Source: Actinosynnema sp. ALI-1.44
Lineage (GTDB): Bacteria > Actinomycetota > Actinomycetes > Mycobacteriales > Pseudonocardiaceae
Direction: 5' to 3'
Assembly (NCBI RefSeq): GCF_001984155.1
Contig: NZ_MTQO01000038.1
Location: 62,001 to 126,000, forward strand
Length of the DNA stretch: 64,000 nucleotides
A program made the position numbers and the translations under genes. Shown here in pieces: positions 9,992 through 18,747 of the stretch; position 1 is the first letter of the stretch; each line of letters opens with the position of its first letter. The notes beneath the pieces were generated by a model. That model worked only from the letters and a program-made list of their open reading frames with translations, was not told the origin of the DNA and made no database searches.

Positions 9992-10570
9992 ATGGACGGC
10001 CAGCCGACAGTCGACGCCGTGATCGAGCAGATCGCCCCGCGCCTGCGCCGCGCCCGGGAGAAGAAGGGCGTCAGCCTCGCCGACCTCACACGGGTGACCG
10101 GCATCTCGACCAGCACGCTGTCCAGACTGGAGTCGGGACAGCGCAAACCGAGCCTTGAGCTGCTCCTGCCGGTCACGGCGGCGCTGGGCATCCCGCTCGA
10201 CGAGATCGTCGCCGCGCCCCGGATCGTGGACCCGCGGATCCCCCAGCAGCCGTCGAAGTCGGGCGGCCGGGTCCTGATCCCGTTGTCACGCCACCAAAGC
10301 GAGCCCCGCGCGTACAAACTGACCATCCCCGCGCACGACGAGGAACCGCATCTGCGGGTGCACGCGGGTTACGAATGGCTCTACGTGCTCTCCGGGAAAC
10401 TCCGGGTGCGGCTGGGCGAGCAGGACTTCGTCATGGGCGCGGGCGAGGCGGCGGAGTTCGACTGCCAGATCCCGCACTGGTTCGGTGCGGCCGGGCGCGG
10501 CGGCTGCGAGGTGCTCAGCCTGTTCGGCAAGCAGGGTGAACGCATCCACCTGCGGACACAACGCCGCTGA
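9992..10570 (+). CDS. XRE-family regulator with cupin sensor domain
   Basis: This 192-residue transcription factor has an N-terminal helix-turn-helix (about residues 14-68, with S-T-S-T-L-S-R-L-E-S-G in the recognition region) and a C-terminal cupin barrel (about 105-185) that would bind a small ligand. The ATG at 9992 is preferred to an in-frame TTG further upstream because the helix-turn-helix is complete and a -10-like hexamer sits 6 bp before it. Its divergent position next to the MFS exporter suggests that it senses a compound and controls the exporter. Confidence 0.87.
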   Translation: MDGQPTVDAVIEQIAPRLRRAREKKGVSLADLTRVTGISTSTLSRLESGQRKPSLELLLPVTAALGIPLDEIVAAPRIVDPRIPQQPSKSGGRVLIPLSRHQSEPRAYKLTIPAHDEEPHLRVHAGYEWLYVLSGKLRVRLGEQDFVMGAGEAAEFDCQIPHWFGAAGRGGCEVLSLFGKQGERIHLRTQRR

Positions 10571-10660
10571 AGGACAGGTCGGCAGACCTGTCGAAAGCAA
10601 AGGGTGACCGGTGCCTTCGGGCAGCGGTGGGGGCAAGGTGATTTCCATAGCGTCGAATGC

Positions 10661-11164
10661 ATGGAGGAAATCGCCAACACTGCCGCCGAGGCGATCATCG
10701 GTGGATTCGTTCTGACTTACGCGATTGTCTGGTTCCGTGCACGGCGCCAAGGCCCGGCGCGGATGTCGCTGGCGGTCGTCGCTCCGCTGATGGTCGCGTT
10801 CGCGTACCTGGTCAGCGAGGTCCTCAAGGTCCTCGTCAAGGAGGAACGGCCGTGTCGCGGACTCGCGGCCTGCCCGGAGGTCGGCGACTGGTCGTTTCCG
10901 AGCAATCACGCCACAATCGCCGGTGCCGCCGCGGTCGGGCTGATATTGGTGCATCGAGTACTCGGCGTTGTTGCCGTCGTCCTGGCGGTTCTGGTTGCTG
11001 TGGCCCGTGTTGTCGAGGGCGTGCATTATCCGCACGATGTTCTCGTCGGTTTGCTGTTGGGTGCGGGCGTTGCATTGGTCGCAGGGCCGTTGGCGCGGGT
11101 GATGACTCCCGTTGTGGCACGAATGCGGGCGCGGTCAGGCGGCGCGCTGCTGTTGGGGAGATGA
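10661..11164 (+). CDS. PAP2-family membrane phosphatase
   Basis: This 167-residue membrane protein shows the three PAP2 motifs in order: K-E-E-R-P (about residue 62-67), P-S-N-H-A (about 80-84) and V-V-E-G-V-H-Y-P-H-D-V (about 120-130), between about five hydrophobic segments. Such enzymes remove phosphate from lipid phosphates such as undecaprenyl diphosphate or phosphatidate at the outer membrane face. The ATG at 10661 is chosen; a GTG at 10604 would add 19 residues without a hydrophobic or conserved feature. The stop overlaps the start of the sensor kinase gene, so the three genes to 13302 form one operon. Confidence 0.88.
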   Translation: MEEIANTAAEAIIGGFVLTYAIVWFRARRQGPARMSLAVVAPLMVAFAYLVSEVLKVLVKEERPCRGLAACPEVGDWSFPSNHATIAGAAAVGLILVHRVLGVVAVVLAVLVAVARVVEGVHYPHDVLVGLLLGAGVALVAGPLARVMTPVVARMRARSGGALLLGR

Positions 11165-12639
11165 TGCAGATCGTGCGTGCGTTGAGCCTGTGGGTACTGA
11201 CCGCCCTGCCGGTCTTGTGGGCCGTGGTGACCTCGTTGCCTGGGCGCATGCCCGTGTGGGAGGCGATCGCGTACTTGGCTGTGCTCGCGGCGTGCGTGGT
11301 GCTGGTTCGCCGCAGGCCCGTTGCTGTGGTCGTCGTGGCGCTCGCCGCGTGGCAGGTTTCCTTCTTCTCCCGGGTGTCGGTGGACAGCACCGTGAGCACG
11401 TTCACGCTGTCCTTCGGGCTCATCACGCTCAGCTTCCTCGCTGGCAAGCACGCGACAACCGGTCATCAGGGCGTTGTCGCGTTGTCGGCAGCCGTTGCCA
11501 CCGGGGTGCTCGGCGGCCTTGTGTGGGGTGGGGCGGACACGTCCATCGCCGCTGTGGCGGGTACTGCGGTGTTCGGCGTGGTGCCGTGGTCGATCGGTCG
11601 CTATCGACGCCGGTACGCCGAGATGGTCCAGGCAGGCTGGGACCGCGCCGAACAGTGGGAGCGGGAGGCCGACCAGGCGCGTATCCGGGAACGGGCACGG
11701 CTCGCCGCGGAGATGCACGACCTGGTCGGCCACGAACTCGCTCGGGCGGCGGTGACGGTCGGGGCGCTCGAGGTCTCGGCCAGCCTTCCCGCTGAACAGC
11801 GTGCGGCTGCCGGTGCGGCACGGGCGAGTGTCACCGCGGCTGCGGAACGCCTTGCCGACGTCGTCCGGTTGCTGCGCGCCGAGAGCGACGACGTCGTCGA
11901 GTCCGTTGAGGACGTCGTGGACCGCGTACGGAAGTCCGGGGTGGACATCGACCTGACCGTAACCGGCGCAGGACAACCGGATGCCGTGATCGCACGCACG
12001 ATCCACCGAGTGCTCACCGAAGCACTCACCAACGCGATCAAGCACGCCCCCGGCTCCGCTGTCGACGTGTCCCTGCGGTCCACACGCGACGGCATCGACC
12101 TGAACGTCGTTAACGAACCAGCACAACGGTCCGCCGACACGACGGGGAGTGGCTATGGACTGCTCGGGCTCGCGGAGCGAGTCACGCTCGTCGGCGGCCG
12201 GTTCGACGCGAGACCCACGTCCAATGGCGGGTTCGCGGTCGTCGTGCACCTGCCGGACGAACCCGTCACAACGATCACGTCGACCAGTCACCGCAGGCTC
12301 GTGGAACAACGAGTGCGGCACAGCGCCCGGCGCACGATGTTGCTCGCCGCCGGGATCGCCGGTGCGCTGGTGATCCCGGCGCTGGCCTACCTCGTGTACG
12401 ACGCGGTGTCCTCGACGCTGGCCCCCGCCGACTTCGAACGCCTGCGGATCGGGCAGCCCGAGGCCGAGGTCCTCGACCTGGTGCCGTCGAGGACCAGGGT
12501 GGACGACACAGCCAACCCGACCTGTCGGCACTACGGCACGCACGTCAACCCGTTCGACGAGCGTCGCCTTGACTTGTACAGGCTGTGCTTCCGTGACGGT
12601 GTCCTCGTGGACAAGACCCTGCTCGTACGAGGTCCATAG
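11161..12639 (+). CDS. NarL-type sensor histidine kinase with extra C-terminal membrane-anchored domain
   Basis: This 492-residue kinase has four to five N-terminal membrane segments (about 8-145), a HisKA_3 dimerisation box with E-M-H-D-L-V-G-H (phospho-His about 186), the ATPase N box T-E-A-L-T-N-A-I-K-H (about 286-295) and the G box G-S-G-Y-G-L-L-G-L (about 329-337). Unusually, after the ATPase domain comes another membrane segment (about 392-414) and about 75 residues containing two cysteines, with a G-Q-P-E-A-E-V-L stretch like the start of BamE/SmpA-type domains. That tail should lie outside the cell. Start could be 11161 or 11164 (ATGATG), both behind GGGGAG. It pairs with the following regulator. 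Confidence 0.9.
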   Translation: MMQIVRALSLWVLTALPVLWAVVTSLPGRMPVWEAIAYLAVLAACVVLVRRRPVAVVVVALAAWQVSFFSRVSVDSTVSTFTLSFGLITLSFLAGKHATTGHQGVVALSAAVATGVLGGLVWGGADTSIAAVAGTAVFGVVPWSIGRYRRRYAEMVQAGWDRAEQWEREADQARIRERARLAAEMHDLVGHELARAAVTVGALEVSASLPAEQRAAAGAARASVTAAAERLADVVRLLRAESDDVVESVEDVVDRVRKSGVDIDLTVTGAGQPDAVIARTIHRVLTEALTNAIKHAPGSAVDVSLRSTRDGIDLNVVNEPAQRSADTTGSGYGLLGLAERVTLVGGRFDARPTSNGGFAVVVHLPDEPVTTITSTSHRRLVEQRVRHSARRTMLLAAGIAGALVIPALAYLVYDAVSSTLAPADFERLRIGQPEAEVLDLVPSRTRVDDTANPTCRHYGTHVNPFDERRLDLYRLCFRDGVLVDKTLLVRGP

Positions 12640-12648
12640 GATGTGAAG

Positions 12649-13302
12649 ATGATCCGAGTCGTGCTCGCCGACGACGAGCCTGTCGTACGCATGGGTGTAC
12701 GCACGATTCTCGCGTCAGCCGGGGACATCGAGGTCGTCGCCGAGGCGGGCACCGGGCGTGCCGTGGTCGAGCAGGTGCTGGCGCACCGGCCGGACGTGGC
12801 CGTGCTCGACATCCGGATGCCCGACCTCGACGGGCTCGATGCCGCCGCCGAGATCCGCGAACGGGACACCGGGACAGCGGCGTTGATCCTCACGACCTTC
12901 GCCGATGACGCCAATGTGTCCCGCGCGCTCACCGAGGGCGCGAGCGGGTTCGTGCTGAAAACCGGCGACCCGCACGAGATCATCGCGGGCGTCCGCGCGG
13001 TCGCCGCCGGTGCCGCGTACCTGTCGCCGCTGGTCGCCCGGCGTGTCGTCGACCACCTTTCCGGTGGCGGCCCGCGGCTGCGGACGTCCCAGCAGGTCAC
13101 CAGGCTGACCGAACGGGAACGCGAGGTGCTCGGTCTGATCGGCACCGGCATGTCCAACGCCGAGATCGCCGGGCACATCCACGTGGTGGAGGGGACCGTG
13201 AAGGTCTACGTGAGTACGATCTTCAAGCAGCTCAACGTGCGCAACCGGGTACAGGCGGCGATCGTCGCCTACGAGGCGGGACTCATCCCGCCCAGCGTCT
13301 AG
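12649..13302 (+). CDS. LuxR/NarL-family response regulator
   Basis: The receiver domain (about 1-118) has the acidic pair D-D-E at 8-10, the phosphorylation Asp in V-L-D-I-R-M-P-D (about 53) and the conserved K in V-L-K-T-G near 104. The C-terminal LuxR helix-turn-helix (about 148-212) has L-T-E-R-E-R-E-V-L-G and V-E-G-T-V-K-V-Y-V. The ATG at 12649 is chosen; a GTG 6 bp upstream is an alternative. It lies 9 bp after the histidine kinase and is its likely partner. Target genes are unknown; the PAP2 gene in the same operon suggests an envelope-stress role (inference). Confidence 0.93.
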   Translation: MIRVVLADDEPVVRMGVRTILASAGDIEVVAEAGTGRAVVEQVLAHRPDVAVLDIRMPDLDGLDAAAEIRERDTGTAALILTTFADDANVSRALTEGASGFVLKTGDPHEIIAGVRAVAAGAAYLSPLVARRVVDHLSGGGPRLRTSQQVTRLTEREREVLGLIGTGMSNAEIAGHIHVVEGTVKVYVSTIFKQLNVRNRVQAAIVAYEAGLIPPSV

Positions 13303-13313
13303 GGTTGACGGTC

Positions 13314-14591
13314 ATGAGCCGAGAACGACTGTCCGCTGTGGACGTTATCAGGGCCAAGCGGGATGGTCACCGCCTGACCGACGACCAGATCGACTGGGTG
13401 GTGGACGCGTACACCCGCGGTGTGGTGGCCGACGAGCAGATGTCCGCGTTGGCGATGGCGATCTTCCTCAACGGGATGGACACCGCGGAGGCCGCGCGGC
13501 TGACCCAGGCGATGATCGACTCAGGGGAACGACTCGACCTGCGGGTCGACCGGCCGACGGTGGACAAGCACTCGACCGGCGGCGTCGGTGACAAGATCAC
13601 ACTTCCGCTGGCCCCCTTGGTCGCCGCGTGCGGCGCGGCCGTCCCCCAGCTGTCCGGGCGTGGCCTCGGCCACACCGGCGGAACGCTGGACAAGCTGGAG
13701 TCGATCCCGGGCTGGCGCGCCCAGCTGTCGACCGACGAGATCACCAGGCAGCTCACCGAGGTGGGCGCGGTCGTCTGCGCGGCGACCGACGGCCTGGCGC
13801 CCGCCGACAAGAAGCTCTACGCGCTGCGGGACGTCACGTCGACGGTGGAGTCGATCCCGCTGATCGCCAGCTCGATCATGAGCAAGAAGATCGCCGAGGG
13901 CGCCGACGCGCTCGTGCTGGACGTGAAGGTCGGCTCCGGCGCGTTCATGAAGAACGTCGACGACGCCCGCGCACTGGCCGAAGCCCTTGTCGGAATTGGC
14001 AAGCAGCACGGCCGCAAGGTGACGGCGTTGCTGACGGACATGTCGGTGCCGCTCGGCCGCGCGGTCGGCAACGCCGTCGAGGTCGAGGAATCCGTCGAGG
14101 TCCTCAAGGGCGGAGGCCCGCAGGACGTCATCGACCTGACGGTGGCTCTGGCAAGGGAAATGCTCACCCTGGCGGGAATCGGCACAGACCCAGCCGAGGT
14201 CCTGGCGAACGGCGGGGCATACGAAACGTGGGCGCGAATGATCAGCGCCCAGCGCGGCGATCCTGAAGCCGCGCTCCCGAAAGCGAAACACGTGCACACC
14301 GTGACCGCCCCCGAGACAGGTGTCCTGGCGAACCTGAACGCCTACGCCGTCGGCGTAGCGGCGTGGAGACTGGGAGCGGGACGAGCCCGCAAGGAAGACG
14401 CCGTGCAGCACGCTGCGGGCGTCATGTGCCTCGCGAAGCCCGGCGACCAGGTCGCCCAGGGCGACCCGCTCCTGGAACTGCGCACGGACACACCTGACGC
14501 TGTTTCAGCCGCACTGGAAGCGCTGGAAGGCGCGTACAGCATCGGAAACGCGCCAGCCGAGCGGAAACTCGTGATCGACACTGTCCGCTGA
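13314..14591 (+). CDS. deoA: Thymidine phosphorylase
   Basis: This 425-residue enzyme splits thymidine and deoxyuridine with phosphate to the base and deoxyribose-1-phosphate. The phosphate and substrate motifs are clear: K-H-S-T-G-G-V-G-D-K (about 84-93), S-G-R-G-L-G-H-T-G-G-T-L-D-K-L-E (about 115-130, the family signature) and S-S-I-M-S-K-K (about 185-191). The C-terminal barrel-sandwich part has the usual A-G-V-M/L-A-K-P-G-D region. ATG at 13314 is preferred to a TTG at 13305. It follows the response regulator closely but belongs functionally to the nucleoside set. A palindromic terminator follows. Confidence 0.96.
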   Translation: MSRERLSAVDVIRAKRDGHRLTDDQIDWVVDAYTRGVVADEQMSALAMAIFLNGMDTAEAARLTQAMIDSGERLDLRVDRPTVDKHSTGGVGDKITLPLAPLVAACGAAVPQLSGRGLGHTGGTLDKLESIPGWRAQLSTDEITRQLTEVGAVVCAATDGLAPADKKLYALRDVTSTVESIPLIASSIMSKKIAEGADALVLDVKVGSGAFMKNVDDARALAEALVGIGKQHGRKVTALLTDMSVPLGRAVGNAVEVEESVEVLKGGGPQDVIDLTVALAREMLTLAGIGTDPAEVLANGGAYETWARMISAQRGDPEAALPKAKHVHTVTAPETGVLANLNAYAVGVAAWRLGAGRARKEDAVQHAAGVMCLAKPGDQVAQGDPLLELRTDTPDAVSAALEALEGAYSIGNAPAERKLVIDTVR

Positions 14592-14598
14592 ACACCCG

Positions 14599-14658
14599 GC
14601 TCAGCCCTCGTGAGTGTTTCACGGGTTCCAACCCGTTTTCCACTCACGAGAGCTGAGC
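14599..14658. terminator. Bidirectional bipartite palindrome between deoA and the coiled-coil gene (repeat family 1, copy B)
   Basis: CTCGTGAGTG at 14607-14616 pairs with CACTCACGAG at 14641-14650, enclosing an inner stem ACGGGTT / AACCCGT. The outer arms extend with GCTCAGC (14599-14605) and GCTGAGC (14652-14658). It sits between two convergent stops and has the same layout as the copies at 4434 and 29741. Confidence 0.78.
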
Positions 14659-14667
14659 TGGGGTTTG

Positions 14668-16071
14668 TCAGTTGTCGTCGCCGGAGTCGGCTTCCTCGAG
14701 CTCTTCCATGCGCGGCTTCTCGCCGTTGACCTTCTTGCTGCCACGGGCGCGGCGCTGCTGACGAGGCAGCGTCGAAGGCGGAGCCGCGGGCATGGCCGGG
14801 CCACCACCCATCATCAGCTCGGCAAAGGTAGCCATGGCCTCGTCGAGGTGACCGCCGATCCGCCGCTCGGTCTCCTCGTTGCTCTTCTTCACCAGCGAGG
14901 TGACCACGGTGGTGTCCGGCTGAGCGGCCAGCGTCCCCTGGACCTTGGTCAGGCTCTGCTCCAAGGTCCCGCCGAGCTCACCGAGGCGGGCCGCGAAGCC
15001 GTCCTCCACGGTGTCCAGCCTGGTCGCCATGTCGTCGAGACGGCCGAGAGCCTGCTCCAGGCGCTGCGCGAGGGCTTCGAGCCGGTCGCTGGCGTCCATC
15101 GTCTCCTTGGTCTCCTCCAGCGCGGCGTTGAGCGCGGTGCGGGCCTCGTCCAGGGAGTGGGTGATTCCCGCGCGGGTGTCGCCGAGCGAGCTCACCAGCG
15201 AGTCGCGAGAGTCGGTGACAGCCGACGAAAGCGAGTCGTGGGAGTCGCTGACGGCCGACGAGAGCGAGTCACGCGACTCGGCGACCGCGGAGTTCAGGGC
15301 TTCGCGGGAGTCGGACACGGCCGAAGTGAGCTTGTCGCGGGTCGAGTTGACCGTGTCGCGGGTCTCGTCGAGCTTGTGCGCGAGCCCGTCGTTGACCTCG
15401 GTGACATGCCGGTGCAGCGCGTCCTTGGTGCCGTCGAGGTGCTCGTGCACGCCTTCGTCGACCTCGTCAAGACGGCCGCGCAGCGCGGTTTCGAGCGTGT
15501 CGATGCGCTCCTTGACCGGCACGTGGACCTGGCCGGGCAGGGTGTCGATCCGGGCGTCCTGCTTGTCGAGGTGCCCGTCGAGGGAGTCGATCCGCCGGTG
15601 GATGTTCGCCAGCTTGTCCTCGAGACCGTCCATCCGGCCGACGACGCCCTCCATCTTGCCGACGACGCCGTCGAGGCGGCCGTCGAGCTGGGCGAAGGGG
15701 GTGGCCAGTTTGTCGACGATCGACTCGACCGCACGCGCGAGACTGGCGATGGCCGTGTCCTGGGCCTCGAGCTTCGCCATCGCCTCGTCCAGGCGCTCGG
15801 CGATCACGCCGACCTCGGTGCGGTCCGGCAGCTCGGACAAGCGTTTGCGCACCGAACCGAGCGAGTCCAGCGGCGAGAGCCGCGCGTGGATCTCGTCCAG
15901 TGCGTCGAACACCTGCTGCTGTTCGCTTTCACGGATCTCGGCCGCGCGCGTCAGCATGTTGCGCATCCGGTCGAACGACACCGTGGCGTTGTTGTTCTCG
16001 TTCACGGAGGTGACCTTCGTCCTGGGGAGGGGAGACGCAGGGGAGCCTAGCCAGTCCCAAAACGCGTCCAT
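14668..16071 (-). CDS. Long coiled-coil protein with 11-residue repeats
   Basis: This 467-residue, strongly helical, charged protein has no membrane segment. Residues about 45-235 look like heptad and mixed coiled coil. Residues about 239-326 are eight consecutive 11-residue repeats of the type S-A-V-S-D-S-R-D-S-L-S, a periodicity seen in apolipoprotein-like and right-handed coiled coils. The tail is rich in Pro, Arg and Lys, then acidic. The ATG at 16071 has a GGGTGG site 5 bp upstream; a GTG at 16014 is a possible later start. Function is unknown; a scaffold or membrane-surface binding role in polar growth is a guess. It lies between deoA and add, convergent with deoA. Confidence 0.7.
   Translation of the reverse strand: MDAFWDWLGSPASPLPRTKVTSVNENNNATVSFDRMRNMLTRAAEIRESEQQQVFDALDEIHARLSPLDSLGSVRKRLSELPDRTEVGVIAERLDEAMAKLEAQDTAIASLARAVESIVDKLATPFAQLDGRLDGVVGKMEGVVGRMDGLEDKLANIHRRIDSLDGHLDKQDARIDTLPGQVHVPVKERIDTLETALRGRLDEVDEGVHEHLDGTKDALHRHVTEVNDGLAHKLDETRDTVNSTRDKLTSAVSDSREALNSAVAESRDSLSSAVSDSHDSLSSAVTDSRDSLVSSLGDTRAGITHSLDEARTALNAALEETKETMDASDRLEALAQRLEQALGRLDDMATRLDTVEDGFAARLGELGGTLEQSLTKVQGTLAAQPDTTVVTSLVKKSNEETERRIGGHLDEAMATFAELMMGGGPAMPAAPPSTLPRQQRRARGSKKVNGEKPRMEELEEADSGDDN
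15094..15357 (-). repeat. 33-bp tandem repeats inside the coiled-coil gene
   Basis: Eight degenerate 33-bp units encode the 11-residue repeats (consensus S-A-V-x-D-S-R-D-S-L-x). The middle four, which encode residues 250-293 at about 15193-15324, are the most alike at DNA level. This suggests recent internal duplication and possible length variation between strains. Confidence 0.7.
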
Positions 16072-16208
16072 ACACCACCCGTTAGTTTCGTGTTAGATGA
16101 TCTCGGCCGATTGGGCCGTTCGGCGGTACGGCGCCCGGTACGGGCGATGACCGAGTGGACACAGTACGTGGGCACGGTTGGACACGATCGGGTGACGGCA
16201 GGGGCGGG

Positions 16209-16214
16209 TAACGT
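16209..16214 (+). promoter_or_regulatory. Probable -10 element (TAACGT) for leaderless add
   Basis: TAACGT fits TANNNT and ends 6 bp before the adenosine deaminase ATG. No Shine-Dalgarno sequence is seen, consistent with a leaderless transcript. Confidence 0.45.
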
Positions 16215-16220
16215 ACTGGC

Positions 16221-17333
16221 ATGTCGAACCCGAACCCGGTCACCCCCGACGCGATCAGACGTGCCCCCAAAGTGTTGCTGCACGACCATCTGGACGGCGG
16301 CCTGCGGCCGAGCACGGTGATCGAACTCGCCGACGCGTCAGGCTATGTCGATCTTCCCACGACCGACGAGGCCGAGCTGGGGCAGTGGTTCACCGAAGCG
16401 GCCAACGCGGGCACGCTCGAGCGTTACCTGGAGACTTTCGCGCACACGTGCGGGGTGATGCAGAGTGAGGAAGCCCTCGTTCGGGTGGCATCCGAATGCG
16501 CACAGGACCTCGCGGACGACGGTGTCGTCTACGCCGAAGTCCGCTACGCCCCCGAGCTGTTCACCGAGAAGGGCCTGAACCTCGACACGGTCATCCAGGC
16601 GGTCGAAGCGGGCTTCCGCGAGGGGGAGAAGGCGACCGGCGGCAAGATCAGGATCGGCACGCTGCTGTGCGCGATGCGGCAGAACGCCCGCTCGGCGGAG
16701 ATCGCGGAAATGGCCGTGCGGTACCGCGACCACGGCGTGGTCGGGTTCGACATCGCCGGGCCGGAAGCCGGGTTCCCCCCCACGCGCAACCTGGACGCCT
16801 TCGAGTATTTGCGCCAGCAGAACGCACATTTCACCATCCACGCCGGTGAGTCGTTCGGCCTGCCGTCGATCTGGGAGGCGATCCAGCACTGCGGCGCCGA
16901 ACGGCTCGGGCACGGCGTGCGGATCATGGACGACATCAAGGTCGACCCCGACGGCACGGCCCACCTCGGCAGGCTGGCCAGCTACGTGCGGGACCGCCGG
17001 ATCCCGCTGGAGATGTGCCCGTCGTCGAACATCCAGACCGGTGCGGCGGCGTCGATCGCCGAGCACCCGATCGGCCTGCTGACCGAGCTCCGGTTCCGGG
17101 TGACGGTCAACACGGACAACCGCCTGATGAGCGGGTGCAGCGTGTCCAGCGAGATGGCCGCGCTGGTGGACACCTTCGGCTACGGCTGGGCCGATCTGCG
17201 GTGGTTCACCGTGAACGCGATGAAGTCGGCGTTCATCGGTTTCGACGAGCGGCTCGACCTGATCAACACCGTGATCAAGCCCGGCTACGCGGCACTGGTC
17301 GACGAAGCGAGCCGCCACCCCTCCGAGGCCTGA
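16221..17333 (+). CDS. add: Adenosine deaminase
   Basis: This 370-residue TIM-barrel metallohydrolase converts adenosine and deoxyadenosine to inosine and deoxyinosine. Zinc ligands and catalytic residues are visible: H-D-H near residues 21-23, H-A-G-E near 209-212 (proton-shuttling Glu), the conserved H-G in L-G-H-G-V-R near 232 and N-T-D-N near 294-297 (zinc Asp). The product feeds the purine nucleoside phosphorylase encoded at 47199. A -10-like hexamer is placed 6 bp before the ATG, so the mRNA is probably leaderless. Confidence 0.95.
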   Translation: MSNPNPVTPDAIRRAPKVLLHDHLDGGLRPSTVIELADASGYVDLPTTDEAELGQWFTEAANAGTLERYLETFAHTCGVMQSEEALVRVASECAQDLADDGVVYAEVRYAPELFTEKGLNLDTVIQAVEAGFREGEKATGGKIRIGTLLCAMRQNARSAEIAEMAVRYRDHGVVGFDIAGPEAGFPPTRNLDAFEYLRQQNAHFTIHAGESFGLPSIWEAIQHCGAERLGHGVRIMDDIKVDPDGTAHLGRLASYVRDRRIPLEMCPSSNIQTGAAASIAEHPIGLLTELRFRVTVNTDNRLMSGCSVSSEMAALVDTFGYGWADLRWFTVNAMKSAFIGFDERLDLINTVIKPGYAALVDEASRHPSEA

Positions 17334-17348
17334 CCCCCTGCCAGTTGT

Positions 17349-17401
17349 GCAACGAAGGCCACATTGGTTGCGTCTGGTGCACCCAATGTGGCCTTCGTTG
17401 C
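17349..17401. repeat. Inverted pair of the 23-bp repeat unit (repeat family 2)
   Basis: A 23-bp unit (starts GCAACGAAGG, ends CATTGGTTGC) at 17349-17371 faces an inverted copy at 17379-17401 with one mismatch, giving a perfect 19-bp stem and short loop between the convergent stops of add and the acidic protein gene. It probably works as a bidirectional terminator here. Identical units occur in direct tandem at 58506-58588. Confidence 0.82.
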
Positions 17402-17408
17402 TCAAACC

Positions 17409-18647
17409 TCAGTGGGTTTCGAGGCGGTCCTCGAACGCGTTCACCAGCGCCTGCCACGCCTCGACCTCGGCGTCGAACGGCGGGCTCGGCACCAGCCTGG
17501 TCGGGTCGGGCGAGAGCACGAACGACACCAGCCAGCCGAGGGTCTCCGACTCGGCGAGCGCCTCGTCGACGGACTTGTCCTCGGCCCAGTCGGCGGCGTC
17601 CCGCAGCAGTTCGACCGCGAGTTCGAGCTGGGTCGGGTCGATCGAGTTCGGGCCTTCGGCCAGGTCGTCGGCCAGGCCCTGGAACACGTAGGTGTTCTCC
17701 TCGCCGACCTCGATCTCCAGCGCGCCGTCGGTGGCCTTCGTGACCACGTCGTCCCAGGTCGAGACCTCGGCGAGGTCGTTGTCGCCGATCTCACCGGACG
17801 CGATGTACCGGCCGAGTGCCCGTGCGGTCGGGAAGACGTCGATCTTGCCTTCGCTGCCGAGGAAGATCGGCTCGTCGTCGAGGTAGCAGCGCAAGGTGTA
17901 GTGCTCGGACCCGTCGGTGACGATCTTGATCGGGTCGATGCCGACCTCGCCCCAGAAGCCGACCGGCTCCGGCTCGGCGTCCTCGTCGTCGACCGCTTCG
18001 GCTTCGTCGTCCTCGACGTCCGCTTCCTCGGCCGCCTCGGCCTCGGCCTGGATCTTGGCCAGCTCCTCGGCCGCGACGGCCAGCGTGGCCTCGTCCACCT
18101 CGGGCACGGCGACCACGTCGTCGATCGCGTCGAGGACCTCGTCCCAGCGCTCGACGATCGTCTCGGCCAGTTCGGTCCAGCGCCGCTCGCCGTCCCGGCC
18201 GGTGAACGCCAGGGTGCCCTGGTCGAGCACGTCGAAGCCCTCGGCGGCGCCCAGGACCTCGTTGACCACGTCGAGTTCGCACACGTCCGCGAGCGAACGC
18301 ACGATCGCCACGATCCCGGCGAGTTCGTCGAGCGTCCACGTGTCCGGCTCCTGTGCCGCCAGCTCGGGCACGCCGACCAGGTCGTACTGGTGCTCCTCGT
18401 CGGGCAGCAGTTCGCCGACAGTCAGCTTCGGCACGACCGGCCACGCGGGGTGGTCGATCAGGTCGTGCTCTTGTGCTGTCCTTACGAACGCCGCGAGGTG
18501 AGCCGCGTCTGGGAACCCGTACAGGTCTTCCTCGTCACCGAGGAACGCCTCCCAGTCCTCGCCTTCCTCCCGCCAGCGCGGTGCCCAGAGGGTGACGACG
18601 TCGCCCTGGGGCAGCCCGAGCTCGATCGGGACGATGTCCTGAGCCAT
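17409..18647 (-). CDS. Acidic conserved actinobacterial protein of unknown function
   Basis: This 412-residue protein is very acidic, with an Asp/Glu run at about residues 195-225 separating two halves that look like related domains: each half includes a D-V-V-T or I-D-P-I-K start and an aromatic D-L-Y-G-F-P / K-I-D-V-F-P-T-A motif followed by L-A-A-F-V or L-G-R-Y-I. Homologues in actinobacteria are often labelled primosomal protein, a label I cannot support from any motif. The ATG follows a GGAGGG site. It is convergent with add and lies downstream of the YbaB-like pair on the same strand. Confidence 0.7.
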   Translation of the reverse strand: MAQDIVPIELGLPQGDVVTLWAPRWREEGEDWEAFLGDEEDLYGFPDAAHLAAFVRTAQEHDLIDHPAWPVVPKLTVGELLPDEEHQYDLVGVPELAAQEPDTWTLDELAGIVAIVRSLADVCELDVVNEVLGAAEGFDVLDQGTLAFTGRDGERRWTELAETIVERWDEVLDAIDDVVAVPEVDEATLAVAAEELAKIQAEAEAAEEADVEDDEAEAVDDEDAEPEPVGFWGEVGIDPIKIVTDGSEHYTLRCYLDDEPIFLGSEGKIDVFPTARALGRYIASGEIGDNDLAEVSTWDDVVTKATDGALEIEVGEENTYVFQGLADDLAEGPNSIDPTQLELAVELLRDAADWAEDKSVDEALAESETLGWLVSFVLSPDPTRLVPSPPFDAEVEAWQALVNAFEDRLETH

Positions 18648-18747
18648 TGGCCCTCCGCCTTCTCCTGCACGATCCCAGTCGATCCCGCCGGTGCGATTGT
18701 GGGCACACCGGTCGCGGGCAGCCTACGGGTTTTGGCAATACCGTCGA

